Of a stretch of DNA of 32,569 nt, positions 13,355 through 23,183 are shown piece after piece. Source of the stretch: Flavobacterium sp. HTF (GTDB lineage: Bacteria > Bacteroidota > Bacteroidia > Flavobacteriales > Flavobacteriaceae); assembly GCF_003105115.1 (NCBI RefSeq), contig NZ_QETH01000050.1:1-32569 (forward strand). The letters run 5' to 3'. The translations under genes were made by a program, and so were the position numbers. Below the pieces are notes generated by a model that was given only the letters and a program-made list of their open reading frames with translations, was not told the DNA's origin and made no database searches. Positions within the stretch are counted from its first letter, which is position 1, and every line of letters begins with the position of its first letter.

Positions 13355-15886
13355 ATGGCAAAGAATTTAGTAATAGTGGAATCACCTGCAAAGGCGAAAA
13401 CGATCGAGAAATTTCTAGGGAGCGATTTTCAGGTAGAGTCAAGTTATGGTCACATAGCCGACTTACCTTCAAAAGAAATAGGAGTAGATGTAGAGAATGG
13501 ATTTAAACCTAAATATGAAGTTTCTCCTGATAAAAAAGCCTTAGTAAGTAAACTTAAAACACTATCTAAAAATGCTGAAACAGTTTGGTTAGCAAGTGAT
13601 GAGGACCGCGAGGGAGAGGCTATTTCATGGCACTTGGCGGAAGAATTAAAACTTGATATTAAAAAAACCAAAAGAATTGTTTTTCACGAAATTACCAAAA
13701 CCGCGATTCTTAAAGCAATTGATAACCCAAGAGAAATTGATTATAATTTAGTAAATGCACAACAGGCACGTCGTGTTTTGGACCGTTTGGTAGGTTATGA
13801 ATTGTCTCCTGTTTTATGGAGAAAAATTAAAGGAGGTTTGTCTGCTGGTCGTGTGCAATCTGTTTCTGTTCGTCTGATTGTTGAAAGAGAACGTGAAATT
13901 CAGAATTTCAATGCAGTTGCAAGTTACTCAGTTGTGGCAGAATTTGTAAACGAAGCCGGAAAAGCTTTTAAGGCAAAACTTCCAAAAAACTTTAATACTA
14001 AAAAAGAAGCCGAAGATTTTTTAAAACAAAACATCGGTTCTATATATAAGGTAGCAGATTTAGAAACTAAACCTACCAAAAAATCACCAACAGCACCTTT
14101 TACAACGTCTACCTTACAACAGGAAGCGGCTAGAAAATTGTACTTGCCGGTTGGAATCACAATGCAGCTTGCACAACGTTTATACGAAGCGGGACTTATT
14201 ACTTATATGAGAACCGATAGTGTAAATCTTTCAAAAGACGCAATGGATGCTGCTGAAGCTGAAATCATTAAGTCTTACGGAAAAGAGTTTTCTAAGCCCC
14301 GAACGTTTGCTACTAAAAGTAAAGGAGCACAAGAAGCGCACGAAGCAATTCGTCCGACTGATATGTCCCGTCATTCAGTAAACATAGACCGTGATCAGGC
14401 TCGTTTGTATGATTTGATCTGGAAAAGAACTTTGGCATCTCAAATGAGTGATGCACAATTAGAAAGAACTAATGTTAAAATTGAAGCGAATAATCACGAT
14501 GAAATTTTTACGGCATCTGGAGAAGTTCTACTTTTTGAAGGTTTCTTAAAAGTATACCTGGAAGGTCATGATGATGATGAAGAGGAGCAGGAAGGAATGC
14601 TTCCGGCTTTAAAAGTAAATGAAAAGTTAGCTAATAATTATATTACAGCTACAGAAAGATATTCAAGACCTCCGGCACGTTATACTGAGGCATCTTTGGT
14701 GAAAAAATTAGAAGAATTAGGAATCGGGCGTCCATCTACATACGCACCAACTATTTCAACGATCATCAATAGAAATTATGTGGAGAAAGGAACTCTTGAA
14801 GGTCAGGAGCGTAATTACACACAACTTACTTTGCAAAATAGTAAAGTTGGAGAAAAATTATTGAAAGAAAACACAGGTTCGGATAAAGGTAAATTAGTAC
14901 CAACAGATATTGGAACTATTGTTACCGATTTCCTTGTTAAGAATTTTGGAAACATATTAGATTATAATTTTACTGCAAAAGTAGAACAGGATTTTGATGA
15001 AATTGCCGAAGGAAATATCGACTGGGCAACTATGATGCAGGAATTCTACGACAAGTTTCATCCAAATGTAAAAGAAGTTGAAGCGAATGCAGAACGCGAA
15101 AGCGGAGAAAGAATTTTAGGAAAAGATGCAGACGGAAGACAGGTATCTGTTCGTTTAGGAAAATTTGGTCCGATGGCTCAGATTGGAGAAGCGGATGATG
15201 AAGATAAAAAGTTTGCGAGTTTGATGGCAGACCAGAATATTGGAAACATTACACTTGAAGATGCACTGAATTTATTTTTGCTTCCAAAAAGTTTAGGTGA
15301 TTATAAAGGAGAAGAAGTTGAAGTAAATAATGGTCGTTACGGTCCTTACGTACGTCATGGAAGTGTTTTTATTTCTTTGCCGCGAGGAGAAGATCCACTG
15401 GGAGTTTCAAAAGAAAGAGCTCAGGAACTAATTGACGAAAAAGAATTGGCAGATGCGCCAATTGCAGTTTATAAAGGTGAAGGTGTTCAGAAAGGGGTAG
15501 GACGTTTTGGTCCTTTTATTAAATGGAATGGTCTTTTTGTAAACGTAAGTAAAAAATACAATTTTGATAATTTATCACAAGCAGATGTTGAAGAACTGAT
15601 TGAAGATAAATTGCAGAAAAATATAGATAAAGTTCTTCACAATTGGGAAGAAGAAGGAATTGTTGTTGAAAAAGCACGCTGGGGCCGTTCAGTAATTCTC
15701 AAAGGAAAAATTAAAATTGAACTTAGTAAAGATGTTGATGCTACAAAATTAACTTTAGATCAGGTTCAGGAAATGATTGCTGCAAAAGCTCCTGCGAAAA
15801 AAACACCCGCTAAAAAAGCAACAACGGCCAAAAAGGCAACAACTAAGAAGGCTCCGGCTAAAAAAACAGCTGCTAAAAAGAAATAA
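13355..15886 (+). CDS. topA: DNA topoisomerase I
   Basis: An 843-residue type IA topoisomerase that relaxes negative supercoils. The TOPRIM start MAKNLVIVESPAKAKTIEKF fixes ATG 13355; an upstream TTG at 13334 would fall inside the promoter. ASDEDREGEAISWHL is the acidic metal site and GLITYMRTDS carries the catalytic tyrosine (Tyr284). After the core come repeats of the degenerate topoisomerase C-terminal type (RLGKFGPMAQIG, NGRYGPYVRHG, VGRFGPFIKWNG) without zinc cysteines. The last 30 residues are a Lys/Ala/Thr/Pro tail (PAKKATTAKKATTKKAP) like histone H1, which probably binds DNA non-specifically. It ends three bases before the next gene. Confidence 0.97.
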   Translation: MAKNLVIVESPAKAKTIEKFLGSDFQVESSYGHIADLPSKEIGVDVENGFKPKYEVSPDKKALVSKLKTLSKNAETVWLASDEDREGEAISWHLAEELKLDIKKTKRIVFHEITKTAILKAIDNPREIDYNLVNAQQARRVLDRLVGYELSPVLWRKIKGGLSAGRVQSVSVRLIVEREREIQNFNAVASYSVVAEFVNEAGKAFKAKLPKNFNTKKEAEDFLKQNIGSIYKVADLETKPTKKSPTAPFTTSTLQQEAARKLYLPVGITMQLAQRLYEAGLITYMRTDSVNLSKDAMDAAEAEIIKSYGKEFSKPRTFATKSKGAQEAHEAIRPTDMSRHSVNIDRDQARLYDLIWKRTLASQMSDAQLERTNVKIEANNHDEIFTASGEVLLFEGFLKVYLEGHDDDEEEQEGMLPALKVNEKLANNYITATERYSRPPARYTEASLVKKLEELGIGRPSTYAPTISTIINRNYVEKGTLEGQERNYTQLTLQNSKVGEKLLKENTGSDKGKLVPTDIGTIVTDFLVKNFGNILDYNFTAKVEQDFDEIAEGNIDWATMMQEFYDKFHPNVKEVEANAERESGERILGKDADGRQVSVRLGKFGPMAQIGEADDEDKKFASLMADQNIGNITLEDALNLFLLPKSLGDYKGEEVEVNNGRYGPYVRHGSVFISLPRGEDPLGVSKERAQELIDEKELADAPIAVYKGEGVQKGVGRFGPFIKWNGLFVNVSKKYNFDNLSQADVEELIEDKLQKNIDKVLHNWEEEGIVVEKARWGRSVILKGKIKIELSKDVDATKLTLDQVQEMIAAKAPAKKTPAKKATTAKKATTKKAPAKKTAAKKK

Positions 15887-15889
15887 AAA

Positions 15890-17041
15890 ATGGAATTTGA
15901 TTTTCTAGAACCGATTAACAATGAAATTTTAAAATTCATTAGTTCTTTGTCTTCACAGGAATTGGGAAGTAAAGTAGCTTTCCATACTCAGGATCAATTT
16001 CCGGATATTAATAAAATTAATATTGCAGTAGTTGGTGTTTTAGAAGATCGCAGAAATATTGATATTGTTAATGAAGTAAACCTGAACGCTGTTCGTAAAA
16101 AGTTTTACGGCATGTTTCCTGGTAATTGGGACGCCTCAATTGCAGATTTAGGAGACATACTTGCAGGCGATTCAGTTGAGGATACCTATTTTGCATTAAA
16201 AAAGGTAACATCTGCTTTAATTAAGAATAAAGTCATTCCGATAGTTCTGGGAGGTTCGCAGGATTTGACCTATGCTTTGTATCGTGCATATGACGATTTG
16301 GAGCAAATGGTAAACATGGTTTCAGTAGATAACAAGTTTGATTTTGGTAAGGAAAACGAAGCTGTTTCTGCCAGTTCTTATCTTACTAAAATCATAATAG
16401 ATGAGCCGAATAACCTTTTTAATTATTGTAATATAGGGTATCAGACCTATTACAATTCTCAGGAAGAAATAGACTTAATTGAAAAATTATTTTTTGATGC
16501 TTATCGTCTGGGAGAGATTTCAAACAAAATTTCTTTGGCAGAACCGGTTTTTAGGGATGCTGATTTGGTTAGTATCGATTTGAATTCTGTAAAGTCTTCA
16601 GATTCAGGAAATAATGTTTCTTTCGAGCCAAATGGTTTCAACGGAAAAGAGATTTGTTCTCTGGCGAGATACGCCGGTATTAGTGATAAAGTTTCCTCTT
16701 TTGGAATTTTTAATCATAACAGTACAGCACAGGAATCGGTAATAATTGCTCAGATAATCTGGTACTTTATTGAAGGGTATCATTACCGTTCTAAAGAATA
16801 TCCTTTTGGAAGCAGAACAAATTATTTGAAGTACATTGTTCCGCTTGAAGAGGAAGAATTAATTTTTTATAAAAGTGATAAAACAGAACGTTGGTGGATA
16901 GAAATTCCTTACGAATCTAACGGTCACAATAAATTGAAAAGAAATACGTTATTACCATGTTCTTATGACGAATATTTGCTCGCTTGCAACCAGGAATTGC
17001 CAGAAAGATGGTGGAAAGCACAGCGAAAAAATGCTTTATAG
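15890..17041 (+). CDS. arginase/formimidoylglutamase-fold protein, probably not catalytic
   Basis: 383 residues aligned by motif to the ureohydrolase (arginase, agmatinase, formimidoylglutamase) fold. The manganese motifs are eroded: GGxH is GGSQ (Gln124 for His), DAHxD is DNKFD (Lys149 for the His, Asp147 and Asp151 kept), and SxDxD is SIDLN (Asn232 for the second Asp, Asp230 kept). With three of six ligands lost, a binuclear manganese site is unlikely, so it may be a structural or regulatory pseudo-enzyme. Sequence is otherwise intact and looks maintained. It follows topA by three bases, so they are co-transcribed, and precedes gldK by 263 bp, which hints at a link with gliding or secretion but does not prove it. 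Confidence 0.75.
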   Translation: MEFDFLEPINNEILKFISSLSSQELGSKVAFHTQDQFPDINKINIAVVGVLEDRRNIDIVNEVNLNAVRKKFYGMFPGNWDASIADLGDILAGDSVEDTYFALKKVTSALIKNKVIPIVLGGSQDLTYALYRAYDDLEQMVNMVSVDNKFDFGKENEAVSASSYLTKIIIDEPNNLFNYCNIGYQTYYNSQEEIDLIEKLFFDAYRLGEISNKISLAEPVFRDADLVSIDLNSVKSSDSGNNVSFEPNGFNGKEICSLARYAGISDKVSSFGIFNHNSTAQESVIIAQIIWYFIEGYHYRSKEYPFGSRTNYLKYIVPLEEEELIFYKSDKTERWWIEIPYESNGHNKLKRNTLLPCSYDEYLLACNQELPERWWKAQRKNAL

Positions 17042-17200
17042 AGGAAAATTTTAACGTAAATCTTAAAATTTCGAAATTATTAAAAAAAAGTTAAAAAACA
17101 TTAGTAAGAAAAAAGTTATATAGTATAAAATTTAACGTTTTACGTCGATTTTTTGAGTTAGTTTGTCGACTAAATATTTTTTTTTTATTTTATTTAACAT

Positions 17201-17208
17201 TATTTTTG
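17201..17208 (+). promoter_or_regulatory. possible -7 box of the gld operon
   Basis: TATTTTTG (TAnnTTTG) lies in the 263-bp gap before gldK, which would give a leader of about 90 bases. There is no TTG at -33, and A/T-rich gaps produce chance matches, so this is tentative. The same gap holds two near-complementary words, acGTCGAT and TGTCGAC, near 17141-17170. Confidence 0.3.
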
Positions 17209-17304
17209 ACCGGTGAAATAAATTTCGTGAGTAGTGTTGTTTTTTTAATAAATAATAAATACGTTTACGGACTTATAATAATGAATAGATAATCCCAAAT
17301 TTAT

Positions 17305-18702
17305 ATGAAGAAGTTTATTGCATTTGCAGCAATGTTAACCCTAGTTATTGGCTGTGGAAAATCAGGTGATAAAGGAGAGTTAGTTGGTGTTACAGGAGGA
17401 AAATGGCATCCTGAAAAACCTTATGGAATGACATTGGTTCCAGGTGGGTCTTTTATTATGGGTAAATCAGATGATGATTTGGCTGACGTAGAAGATGCTC
17501 CAACTAAAACCGTGACAGTTCGTTCATTTTATATGGATGAAACTGAAATTACTAACAGCGAGTATCGTCAATTTGTGGAATGGGTAAAAGATTCTACAAT
17601 GAGAGTTCGTTTAGCTATTCTGGCTGATGAAACAGGACAAAAAGGTGCAGGAGACGCAAAAGGCAAAAAAGCTGGTAGTATCGCTGATTATGCATTTAAC
17701 GATTCTGAGCCGGATAAAATGACGGCATACGATAAGTATATGTATGATAACTATTATAGTGTAGGAACTAAAGATGATCCTTATGCTGGTAGAAAATTAA
17801 ACAAAAAAGTAAAGTTAATTAAAGATACAAAAGCATACCCGGATGAGTATTATGCTGAGGTAATGGATTCTATGTATTTACCAATTGAAGAATCATATAA
17901 TGGTTTAAGAACGGTTGACGTAAATAAATTAAAATTCCGTTACTCTTGGATGGATATCCAGGCTGCTGCAAAAGCAAAAGTTGGAAAAAGAAAAGACTTT
18001 GTAAAAACGGAGCAGGTAAGTGTTTATCCTGATACAACAGTTTGGATTAAAGATTTTGCTTATTCATATAATGAGCCAATGCATAATGACTATTTCTGGC
18101 ACAAAGCTTATGGAGACTATCCGGTAGTTGGTGTTACATGGAAACAGGCAAAAGCATTCTGCGCATGGAGAACATTAAATAAAAACAGTTATATCAAATC
18201 TAAGAAAAAAGGACGTGACTTAGTAAATGCTTTCAGATTGCCAACAGAGGCTGAGTGGGAGTATGCTGCAAGAGGAGGTCTGGAATCTGCAACTTATCCT
18301 TGGGGAGGTCCTTACACGAAAAGTGACAGAGGTTGTTTCTTAGCAAACTTCAAACCAAGCAGAGGAGATTATGCTGCTGATGAGGCTTTATATACTGTTG
18401 AAGCTAAGTCTTATGAAGTAAATGGATACGGATTATATAATATGGCAGGAAACGTTTCGGAGTGGACTGATTCAGCATATAACCCAAATGCATATGAGTA
18501 TGTTTCAACAATGAATCCAAACGTAATTGACGGAAACAACCAAAGAAAAGTAGTTCGCGGAGGATCATGGAAAGATGTTGCTTATTTCTTACAAGTAAGT
18601 ACTCGTGATCACGAATATGCAGATTCAGCAAGAAGTTACATTGGTTTCAGAACTGTACAAGATTACATGGGAACTCAGGTAACTGGTAACAAAAAGAAGT
18701 AA
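17305..18702 (+). CDS. gldK: gliding motility lipoprotein GldK
   Basis: A 465-residue outer-membrane lipoprotein of the type IX secretion system. Signal peptide MKKFIAFAAMLTLVIGCGKS gives the lipidated Cys17. The rest is a formylglycine-generating-enzyme-like (FGE-sulfatase) domain with TLVPGGSFIMGKSDDD, YMDETEITNSEYRQF, FRLPTEAEWEYAARGG, NVSEWTDSAYNP and VVRGGSWKD, plus an insertion at about 110-230. In this context the fold is structural: GldK forms a periplasmic ring with GldN attached to the outer membrane. First gene of gldKLMN, 59 bp from gldL. Confidence 0.96.
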   Translation: MKKFIAFAAMLTLVIGCGKSGDKGELVGVTGGKWHPEKPYGMTLVPGGSFIMGKSDDDLADVEDAPTKTVTVRSFYMDETEITNSEYRQFVEWVKDSTMRVRLAILADETGQKGAGDAKGKKAGSIADYAFNDSEPDKMTAYDKYMYDNYYSVGTKDDPYAGRKLNKKVKLIKDTKAYPDEYYAEVMDSMYLPIEESYNGLRTVDVNKLKFRYSWMDIQAAAKAKVGKRKDFVKTEQVSVYPDTTVWIKDFAYSYNEPMHNDYFWHKAYGDYPVVGVTWKQAKAFCAWRTLNKNSYIKSKKKGRDLVNAFRLPTEAEWEYAARGGLESATYPWGGPYTKSDRGCFLANFKPSRGDYAADEALYTVEAKSYEVNGYGLYNMAGNVSEWTDSAYNPNAYEYVSTMNPNVIDGNNQRKVVRGGSWKDVAYFLQVSTRDHEYADSARSYIGFRTVQDYMGTQVTGNKKK

Positions 18703-18761
18703 TTAAATATTCAATAACCAAATCAAATCTATTTCAAATTAAAACCTAAAAAAAAGTTATT

Positions 18762-19406
18762 ATGGCATTATTAAGTAAAAAAGCAATGAATTTCGCTTAT
18801 GGTATGGGAGCGGCAGTAGTAATCGTTGGAGCATTATTCAAAATTACTCACTTTGAAATTGGACCATTAACAGGTACAGTGATGCTTTCTGTAGGATTGT
18901 TAACTGAGGCATTAATCTTTGCTCTTTCTGCTTTCGAACCTGTGGATGAAGAATTAGACTGGACTCTTGTTTACCCTGAATTGGCTAATGGTCAAGCTAG
19001 ACCAAAAGCGGATAAAGCTGAATCAACTGATGCTCAGGGATTATTATCTCAAAAATTAGACGTAATGTTGAAAGAAGCTAAAATTGACGGTGAGTTAATG
19101 TCAAGCTTAGGAAACAGTATTAAAAATTTCGAATCAGCTGCTAAAGGAATTGCTCCTACTGTAGATTCTATCGCTTCTACTAAAAAATACAGCGAAGAAT
19201 TGTCAATGGCTGCTGCTCAAATGGAATCATTAAACAGCTTATACAAAGTTCAGTTGGAAAGCGCTGCAAGAAACGCTGACGCTAACAAAGAAATCGCTGA
19301 AAATGCTTCTAAATTAAAAGAACAAATGCAATCTATGACTGCAAACATTGCTTCATTAAACAATGTTTACGGCGGTATGCTTTCTGCAATGAGTAACAAA
19401 GGATAA
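18762..19406 (+). CDS. gldL: gliding motility/T9SS motor protein GldL
   Basis: A 214-residue inner-membrane protein with two membrane helices (about 10-28 and 36-57) and a cytoplasmic coiled-coil tail. The second helix contains Glu49 (SVGLLTEALIFALS), the intramembrane glutamate that is essential for proton-driven rotation in the characterised F. johnsoniae GldLM motor; His30 and Lys27 nearby are also polar. GldL forms a pentamer around a GldM dimer and powers type IX secretion and gliding. The tail has heptad-rich segments (KKYSEELSMAAAQMESLN). Followed after 52 bp by gldM. Confidence 0.97.
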   Translation: MALLSKKAMNFAYGMGAAVVIVGALFKITHFEIGPLTGTVMLSVGLLTEALIFALSAFEPVDEELDWTLVYPELANGQARPKADKAESTDAQGLLSQKLDVMLKEAKIDGELMSSLGNSIKNFESAAKGIAPTVDSIASTKKYSEELSMAAAQMESLNSLYKVQLESAARNADANKEIAENASKLKEQMQSMTANIASLNNVYGGMLSAMSNKG

Positions 19407-19458
19407 TTAGTTTTTAACTATTATATTAAATTTATTAATAAGAACTAATTAGAAAAAA

Positions 19459-21000
19459 ATGGCAGGAGGAAAATTAACCCCTAGACAGAAGATGATTAAC
19501 CTGATGTACCTGGTTTTCATCGCAATGTTGGCAATGAACGTTTCAAAAGAAGTTATTTCTGCTTTTGGTTTGATGAATGAAAAATTCGAAGCATCAAATA
19601 CTTCTTCAGTTGAAACAAATACTTCATTACTACAATCTTTAGATCAAAAAGCTGCTGAAGCAAAAGGAGAATTCGCAACTGCTGCGGTTACTGCTCATAA
19701 AGTAGAAACGATCTCAAAAGAATTTTATGATTATATTGGAACTTTAAAAGCTCAATCTATCAAAGGTTTCGAAGTAGAAAAAGAAACTGGAAAATTACCT
19801 TACGAGGCAATGGATAGAGGAGATAATATCGACGACTGGTTTACAGGAGACGGTTACACTAAAAAAGGTAACGAAATTATCGCTAAAATTCAAAAATATA
19901 AAGCTGATTTAAAAGCTGCTTTAGGATCAGATAAAAAATATGCTAACATTATAGCAGAAGTTGAAAAGAAATTTGATGTTTCTGATGTAAAAAACAAAGA
20001 AGGTATAAAAGAAAAATACTTAGCTTATCACTTTAAAGGTTTTCCTGCAATTGCATCAGCTGCAAAACTTTCAGCTTGGCAGAATGACGTTAAAAAAGCA
20101 GAAACTGATGTTTACAACAGTGCTTTAGGAAAAGCTGCAGTAGCTGCTGCTTCTTACAGCAACTACCAGGCGATTGTTGTTTTAGATAAAAATGCTTATT
20201 TCCAAGGAGAAAAAGTTACAGGTAAAGTAGTTTTAGGTCGTTATGACGAAAACACAAAACCAACTTCATTCCAAGGTCCTGGGCAAATCGTAAACGGACA
20301 AGCTGTTATCTCGTTAACTGCTGGTGGTGTTGGTGAGCAAGATATCAACGGACAATTTACATTCTTAGAAGATGGAAAAAACATTCCATTAAAATTCGCT
20401 GGAAAATATGTTGTTGTACCTAGACCAAACTCAGCTACAATTTCTGCAGATAAAATGAATGTTGTCTACAGAGGAGTTGTTAACCCAATCTCTGTTTCTT
20501 TTGCTGGTGTAGATGCTAACAAAATTGTTGCAAGTGCTCCGGGATTAGTTTCAGCTGGTAAACCTGGTAAATATAACATGAGCCCTGGTCAGGGAACTGA
20601 AGCTACAATTTCTGTTACTGGAACATTACCAAACGGTGATAAAGTTACAGATAAGAAAACATTTAGAATTAAAGGTATTCCTGGGCCAACAGGAACAATC
20701 AGAGGTGAAATGGGTGTTGTTAAAGGACCTAAATCTAACTTAGAGATTGCTACTATTGGTGCAAAATTACTTGATTTTGATTTTGAAGTTGGTTTAGATG
20801 TTGTTGGATTTAACTTAAAAGTTACAGGACAACCTACAGTTGTAGTTACTGGTAACAGATTAAATGCACAATGTAAACAAATTTTATCAAGAGCAGGTAA
20901 AGGAGATCAGGTTACTATTTCTGAAATCAAAACTAAACTTGTTGGAGCTGGTAGCTATTTATTACCAAGAACTGCTCCGGTAATTTACGAAATACAATAA
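19459..21000 (+). CDS. gldM: gliding motility/T9SS protein GldM
   Basis: A 513-residue protein with a short cytoplasmic start MAGGKLTPRQKM, one membrane helix (about 14-33, NLMYLVFIAMLAM) and a long periplasmic part of four domains that spans toward the GldK/GldN ring. Arg9 (LTPRQ) is the residue paired with GldL Glu49 in known structures, and it is present here. The periplasmic part has an N-terminal helical domain and then beta-rich domains (NGQAVISLTAGG, GKYNMSPGQGTEATISV). It transmits motor torque to the outer-membrane ring. Followed after 40 bp by gldN. Confidence 0.97.
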   Translation: MAGGKLTPRQKMINLMYLVFIAMLAMNVSKEVISAFGLMNEKFEASNTSSVETNTSLLQSLDQKAAEAKGEFATAAVTAHKVETISKEFYDYIGTLKAQSIKGFEVEKETGKLPYEAMDRGDNIDDWFTGDGYTKKGNEIIAKIQKYKADLKAALGSDKKYANIIAEVEKKFDVSDVKNKEGIKEKYLAYHFKGFPAIASAAKLSAWQNDVKKAETDVYNSALGKAAVAAASYSNYQAIVVLDKNAYFQGEKVTGKVVLGRYDENTKPTSFQGPGQIVNGQAVISLTAGGVGEQDINGQFTFLEDGKNIPLKFAGKYVVVPRPNSATISADKMNVVYRGVVNPISVSFAGVDANKIVASAPGLVSAGKPGKYNMSPGQGTEATISVTGTLPNGDKVTDKKTFRIKGIPGPTGTIRGEMGVVKGPKSNLEIATIGAKLLDFDFEVGLDVVGFNLKVTGQPTVVVTGNRLNAQCKQILSRAGKGDQVTISEIKTKLVGAGSYLLPRTAPVIYEIQ

Positions 21001-21040
21001 TAAGTAGGTAAAACTACGTTCAATATCTTATAATGATATC

Positions 21041-22033
21041 ATGATGAAAGTAAGAAATTTTTTAATAGCTATTGTTTCGATCGCCGGAGGTTTTGCTTCT
21101 AATGCGCAATCAAATTTGCTTAACGCAAAAACACCAGCTCAAATAGGACTTAAGACTCCTGCACAGCTTATCTCAGATAATGATAAACCTTTGGCTTATG
21201 GTTATGTTGATGATAGAGATGTATTGATGGGGAAAACTACTTGGGAAATTATCGATTTGAATGAAAAAATCAACTTTCCATTGTACTTTCCAGTAGACAC
21301 AGCTAATATTGGTTCTGACAGACGTTCACTTTATGACGCCTTGACGAAAGCTATGAAAAATGGCAAAATAACGGAGGTTTATTCTGATAGTTATTTCAAT
21401 ACTAAAAAATCTCTGAAAGACATTCAAGGATCATTATCACGTGTAGATACAACTGATGCAGGTAGAGAGTTAATTAACCAATATCCGGATGACTATAAAA
21501 CTCACGTTGTGAAGAAAAAAGTTGTTACTGGTACTGGTAAAAAGAAAGTAGTAACTTATGTTGATGAAACTGTAGCTGCTACAAGAACAGTTCCTGCTGA
21601 ATATATTTTGAAACAAGATCTTACATCTGCTGATGTTACACAGTATAAAATAAAAGGATACTGGTATTTTGACAAACGTCAAAGTGAACTGAAATATCGT
21701 TTACTTGGAATTTGCCCTGTTACTCCTGATGTTTATACTATGAATAGTGATGAAAAGGATTATATCGAGTTGTTCTGGATTTTCTATCCAAATGCAAGAG
21801 AAGCTTTGCATGAAGCAAAAGCTTTTAATGACAGTAATTCAGCACTTCCAATTTCATTTGATCAAATTTTGAACTCAAGACGTTTTAATGCTGTTATCTA
21901 CAAAGAAGAAAACTTGTACGGAGATCGTGAGATCAAAGAATACATGAAAGATAATGCACAAAATCAATTGTTAGAGTCTGAAAGAGTGAAAGAAAAGATT
22001 CGTAACTTCGAGCAAGATATGTGGAACTACTAA
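21041..22033 (+). CDS. gldN: gliding motility protein GldN
   Basis: A 330-residue secreted periplasmic protein of the type IX secretion ring, partner of GldK. Signal peptide to about residue 23 (GGFASNAQS). The core is the conserved GldN domain: AYGYVDDRDVLMGKTTWEI, INFPLYFPVDTANIG, TMNSDEKDYIELFWIFYPNA, and SFDQILNSRRFNAVIYKEEN. Two ATGs are adjacent (21041 and 21044). It ends the gldKLMN unit, closed by a strong terminator. It is nearly identical to the next gene, gldO; without gaps I count about 43 differences in 330 residues, eleven of them in the signal peptide. Confidence 0.96.
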   Translation: MMKVRNFLIAIVSIAGGFASNAQSNLLNAKTPAQIGLKTPAQLISDNDKPLAYGYVDDRDVLMGKTTWEIIDLNEKINFPLYFPVDTANIGSDRRSLYDALTKAMKNGKITEVYSDSYFNTKKSLKDIQGSLSRVDTTDAGRELINQYPDDYKTHVVKKKVVTGTGKKKVVTYVDETVAATRTVPAEYILKQDLTSADVTQYKIKGYWYFDKRQSELKYRLLGICPVTPDVYTMNSDEKDYIELFWIFYPNAREALHEAKAFNDSNSALPISFDQILNSRRFNAVIYKEENLYGDREIKEYMKDNAQNQLLESERVKEKIRNFEQDMWNY

Positions 22034-22054
22034 GTTTCTCAATTACATTATAAC

Positions 22055-22088
22055 AAAAGCCCTTACTACATTTGTAGTAAGGGCTTTT
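22055..22088 (+). terminator. gldN terminator
   Basis: Perfect 15-bp stem AAAAGCCCTTACTAC / GTAGTAAGGGCTTTT with the loop ATTT and following T run. The stem-loop also contains TACATTTG (22067-22074), a TAnnTTTG match, but no TTG is placed for a -33 element. Confidence 0.9.
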
Positions 22089-22151
22089 TTATTTTTCTTA
22101 CATAATTTTGAATAAAATATGTAGGAAAAATACAATAAAATATACCTGTTT

Positions 22152-22159
22152 TACGTTTG
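22152..22159 (+). promoter_or_regulatory. candidate gldO promoter
   Basis: TACGTTTG (TAnnTTTG) lies 20 bases before the preferred gldO ATG at 22180. With the terminator in front, this indicates gldO can be transcribed apart from gldKLMN. A -33 TTG is not apparent. Confidence 0.45.
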
Positions 22160-22179
22160 CTTTGATATTAAAAAATAAT

Positions 22180-23172
22180 ATGATGAAAGTGAATTTTTTT
22201 TTAGTCATTATTATGATGGTCACTTGTAGTTTTTCTTCCAATGCCCAATCTAATTTGCTTAATGCAAAAACAGCAGAACAAATTGGGAAAAAGAATGCTG
22301 CACAGCTGATATCTGACAATGATAAGCCTTTGGCTTATGGGTACGTAGATGATAGAGATATCTTAATGGGTAAAACTACATGGGAGATTATTGATTTGAG
22401 TGAAAAAATCAATTTTCCGTTGTATTATCCGGTTGATACTGCTAACATTGGTCCTGACAGGCGCTCTCTGTATGATGTTTTGACAAGAGCAATCAAACAA
22501 GGAAAAATAACCGAAGTTTATTCTGATAGTTATTTTAATACTAAAAAATCTATGAAAGACATCCAGGGATCATTATCCCGTGTTGATACAACAGATGCAG
22601 GTAGAGAATTAATCAACCAATATCCTGATGATTATAAGACACGGGTTGTAAAAAAGAAAGTAGTAACCGTAACCGGAAAGAAGAAGGTGGTCTCTTATGT
22701 AGATCAAACAATAGGGCCGACACGAACGGTTCCTGCTGAATATATTTTAAAGCAGGATCTTACTGCAGCCGATGTTGAGCAATATAAAATTAAAGGATAC
22801 TGGTATTTTGACAAACGTCAGAGCGAGCTGAAATATCGTTTACTCGGAATTTGTCCTGTAACCCCTGATGTATACACTATGAATAGTGATGAAAAAGATT
22901 ATATTGAATTGTTCTGGGTTTTCTATCCAAATGCGAGAGAAGCGTTGCATGAAGCAAAAGCTTTTAATGACAATAATTCTGCTATGCCAATTTCATTTGA
23001 TCAGATTTTGAATTCCAGACGTTTTAATGCGATTATTTACAAAGAAGAAAATATGTATGGTGACCGTGAGATTAAAGATTACATGAAAAGTAACGCGCAA
23101 AACCAGTTGTTAGAATCTGAAAGGGTAAAGGAGAAGATTCGTAATTTTGAAGAAAATATGTGGAACTACTAA
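22180..23172 (+). CDS. gldO: GldN paralogue GldO
   Basis: 330 residues, the same length as GldN and about 87% identical by ungapped hand count. Nearly all GldN motifs are kept (AYGYVDDRDILMGKTTWEI, TMNSDEKDYIELFWVFYPNA, SFDQILNSRRFNAIIYKEEN). I chose ATG 22180 because it gives MMKVNFFLVIIMMVTCSFSS, aligned to the GldN start, and a normal signal peptide; a longer frame from 22108 would run back through the promoter. In F. johnsoniae, gldN and gldO are known to be partly redundant. Differences cluster in the signal peptide, residues 32-40, and around 155-175. It is a separate unit with its own terminator. Confidence 0.94.
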   Translation: MMKVNFFLVIIMMVTCSFSSNAQSNLLNAKTAEQIGKKNAAQLISDNDKPLAYGYVDDRDILMGKTTWEIIDLSEKINFPLYYPVDTANIGPDRRSLYDVLTRAIKQGKITEVYSDSYFNTKKSMKDIQGSLSRVDTTDAGRELINQYPDDYKTRVVKKKVVTVTGKKKVVSYVDQTIGPTRTVPAEYILKQDLTAADVEQYKIKGYWYFDKRQSELKYRLLGICPVTPDVYTMNSDEKDYIELFWVFYPNAREALHEAKAFNDNNSAMPISFDQILNSRRFNAIIYKEENMYGDREIKDYMKSNAQNQLLESERVKEKIRNFEENMWNY

Positions 23173-23183
23173 GCCACTAGCTA

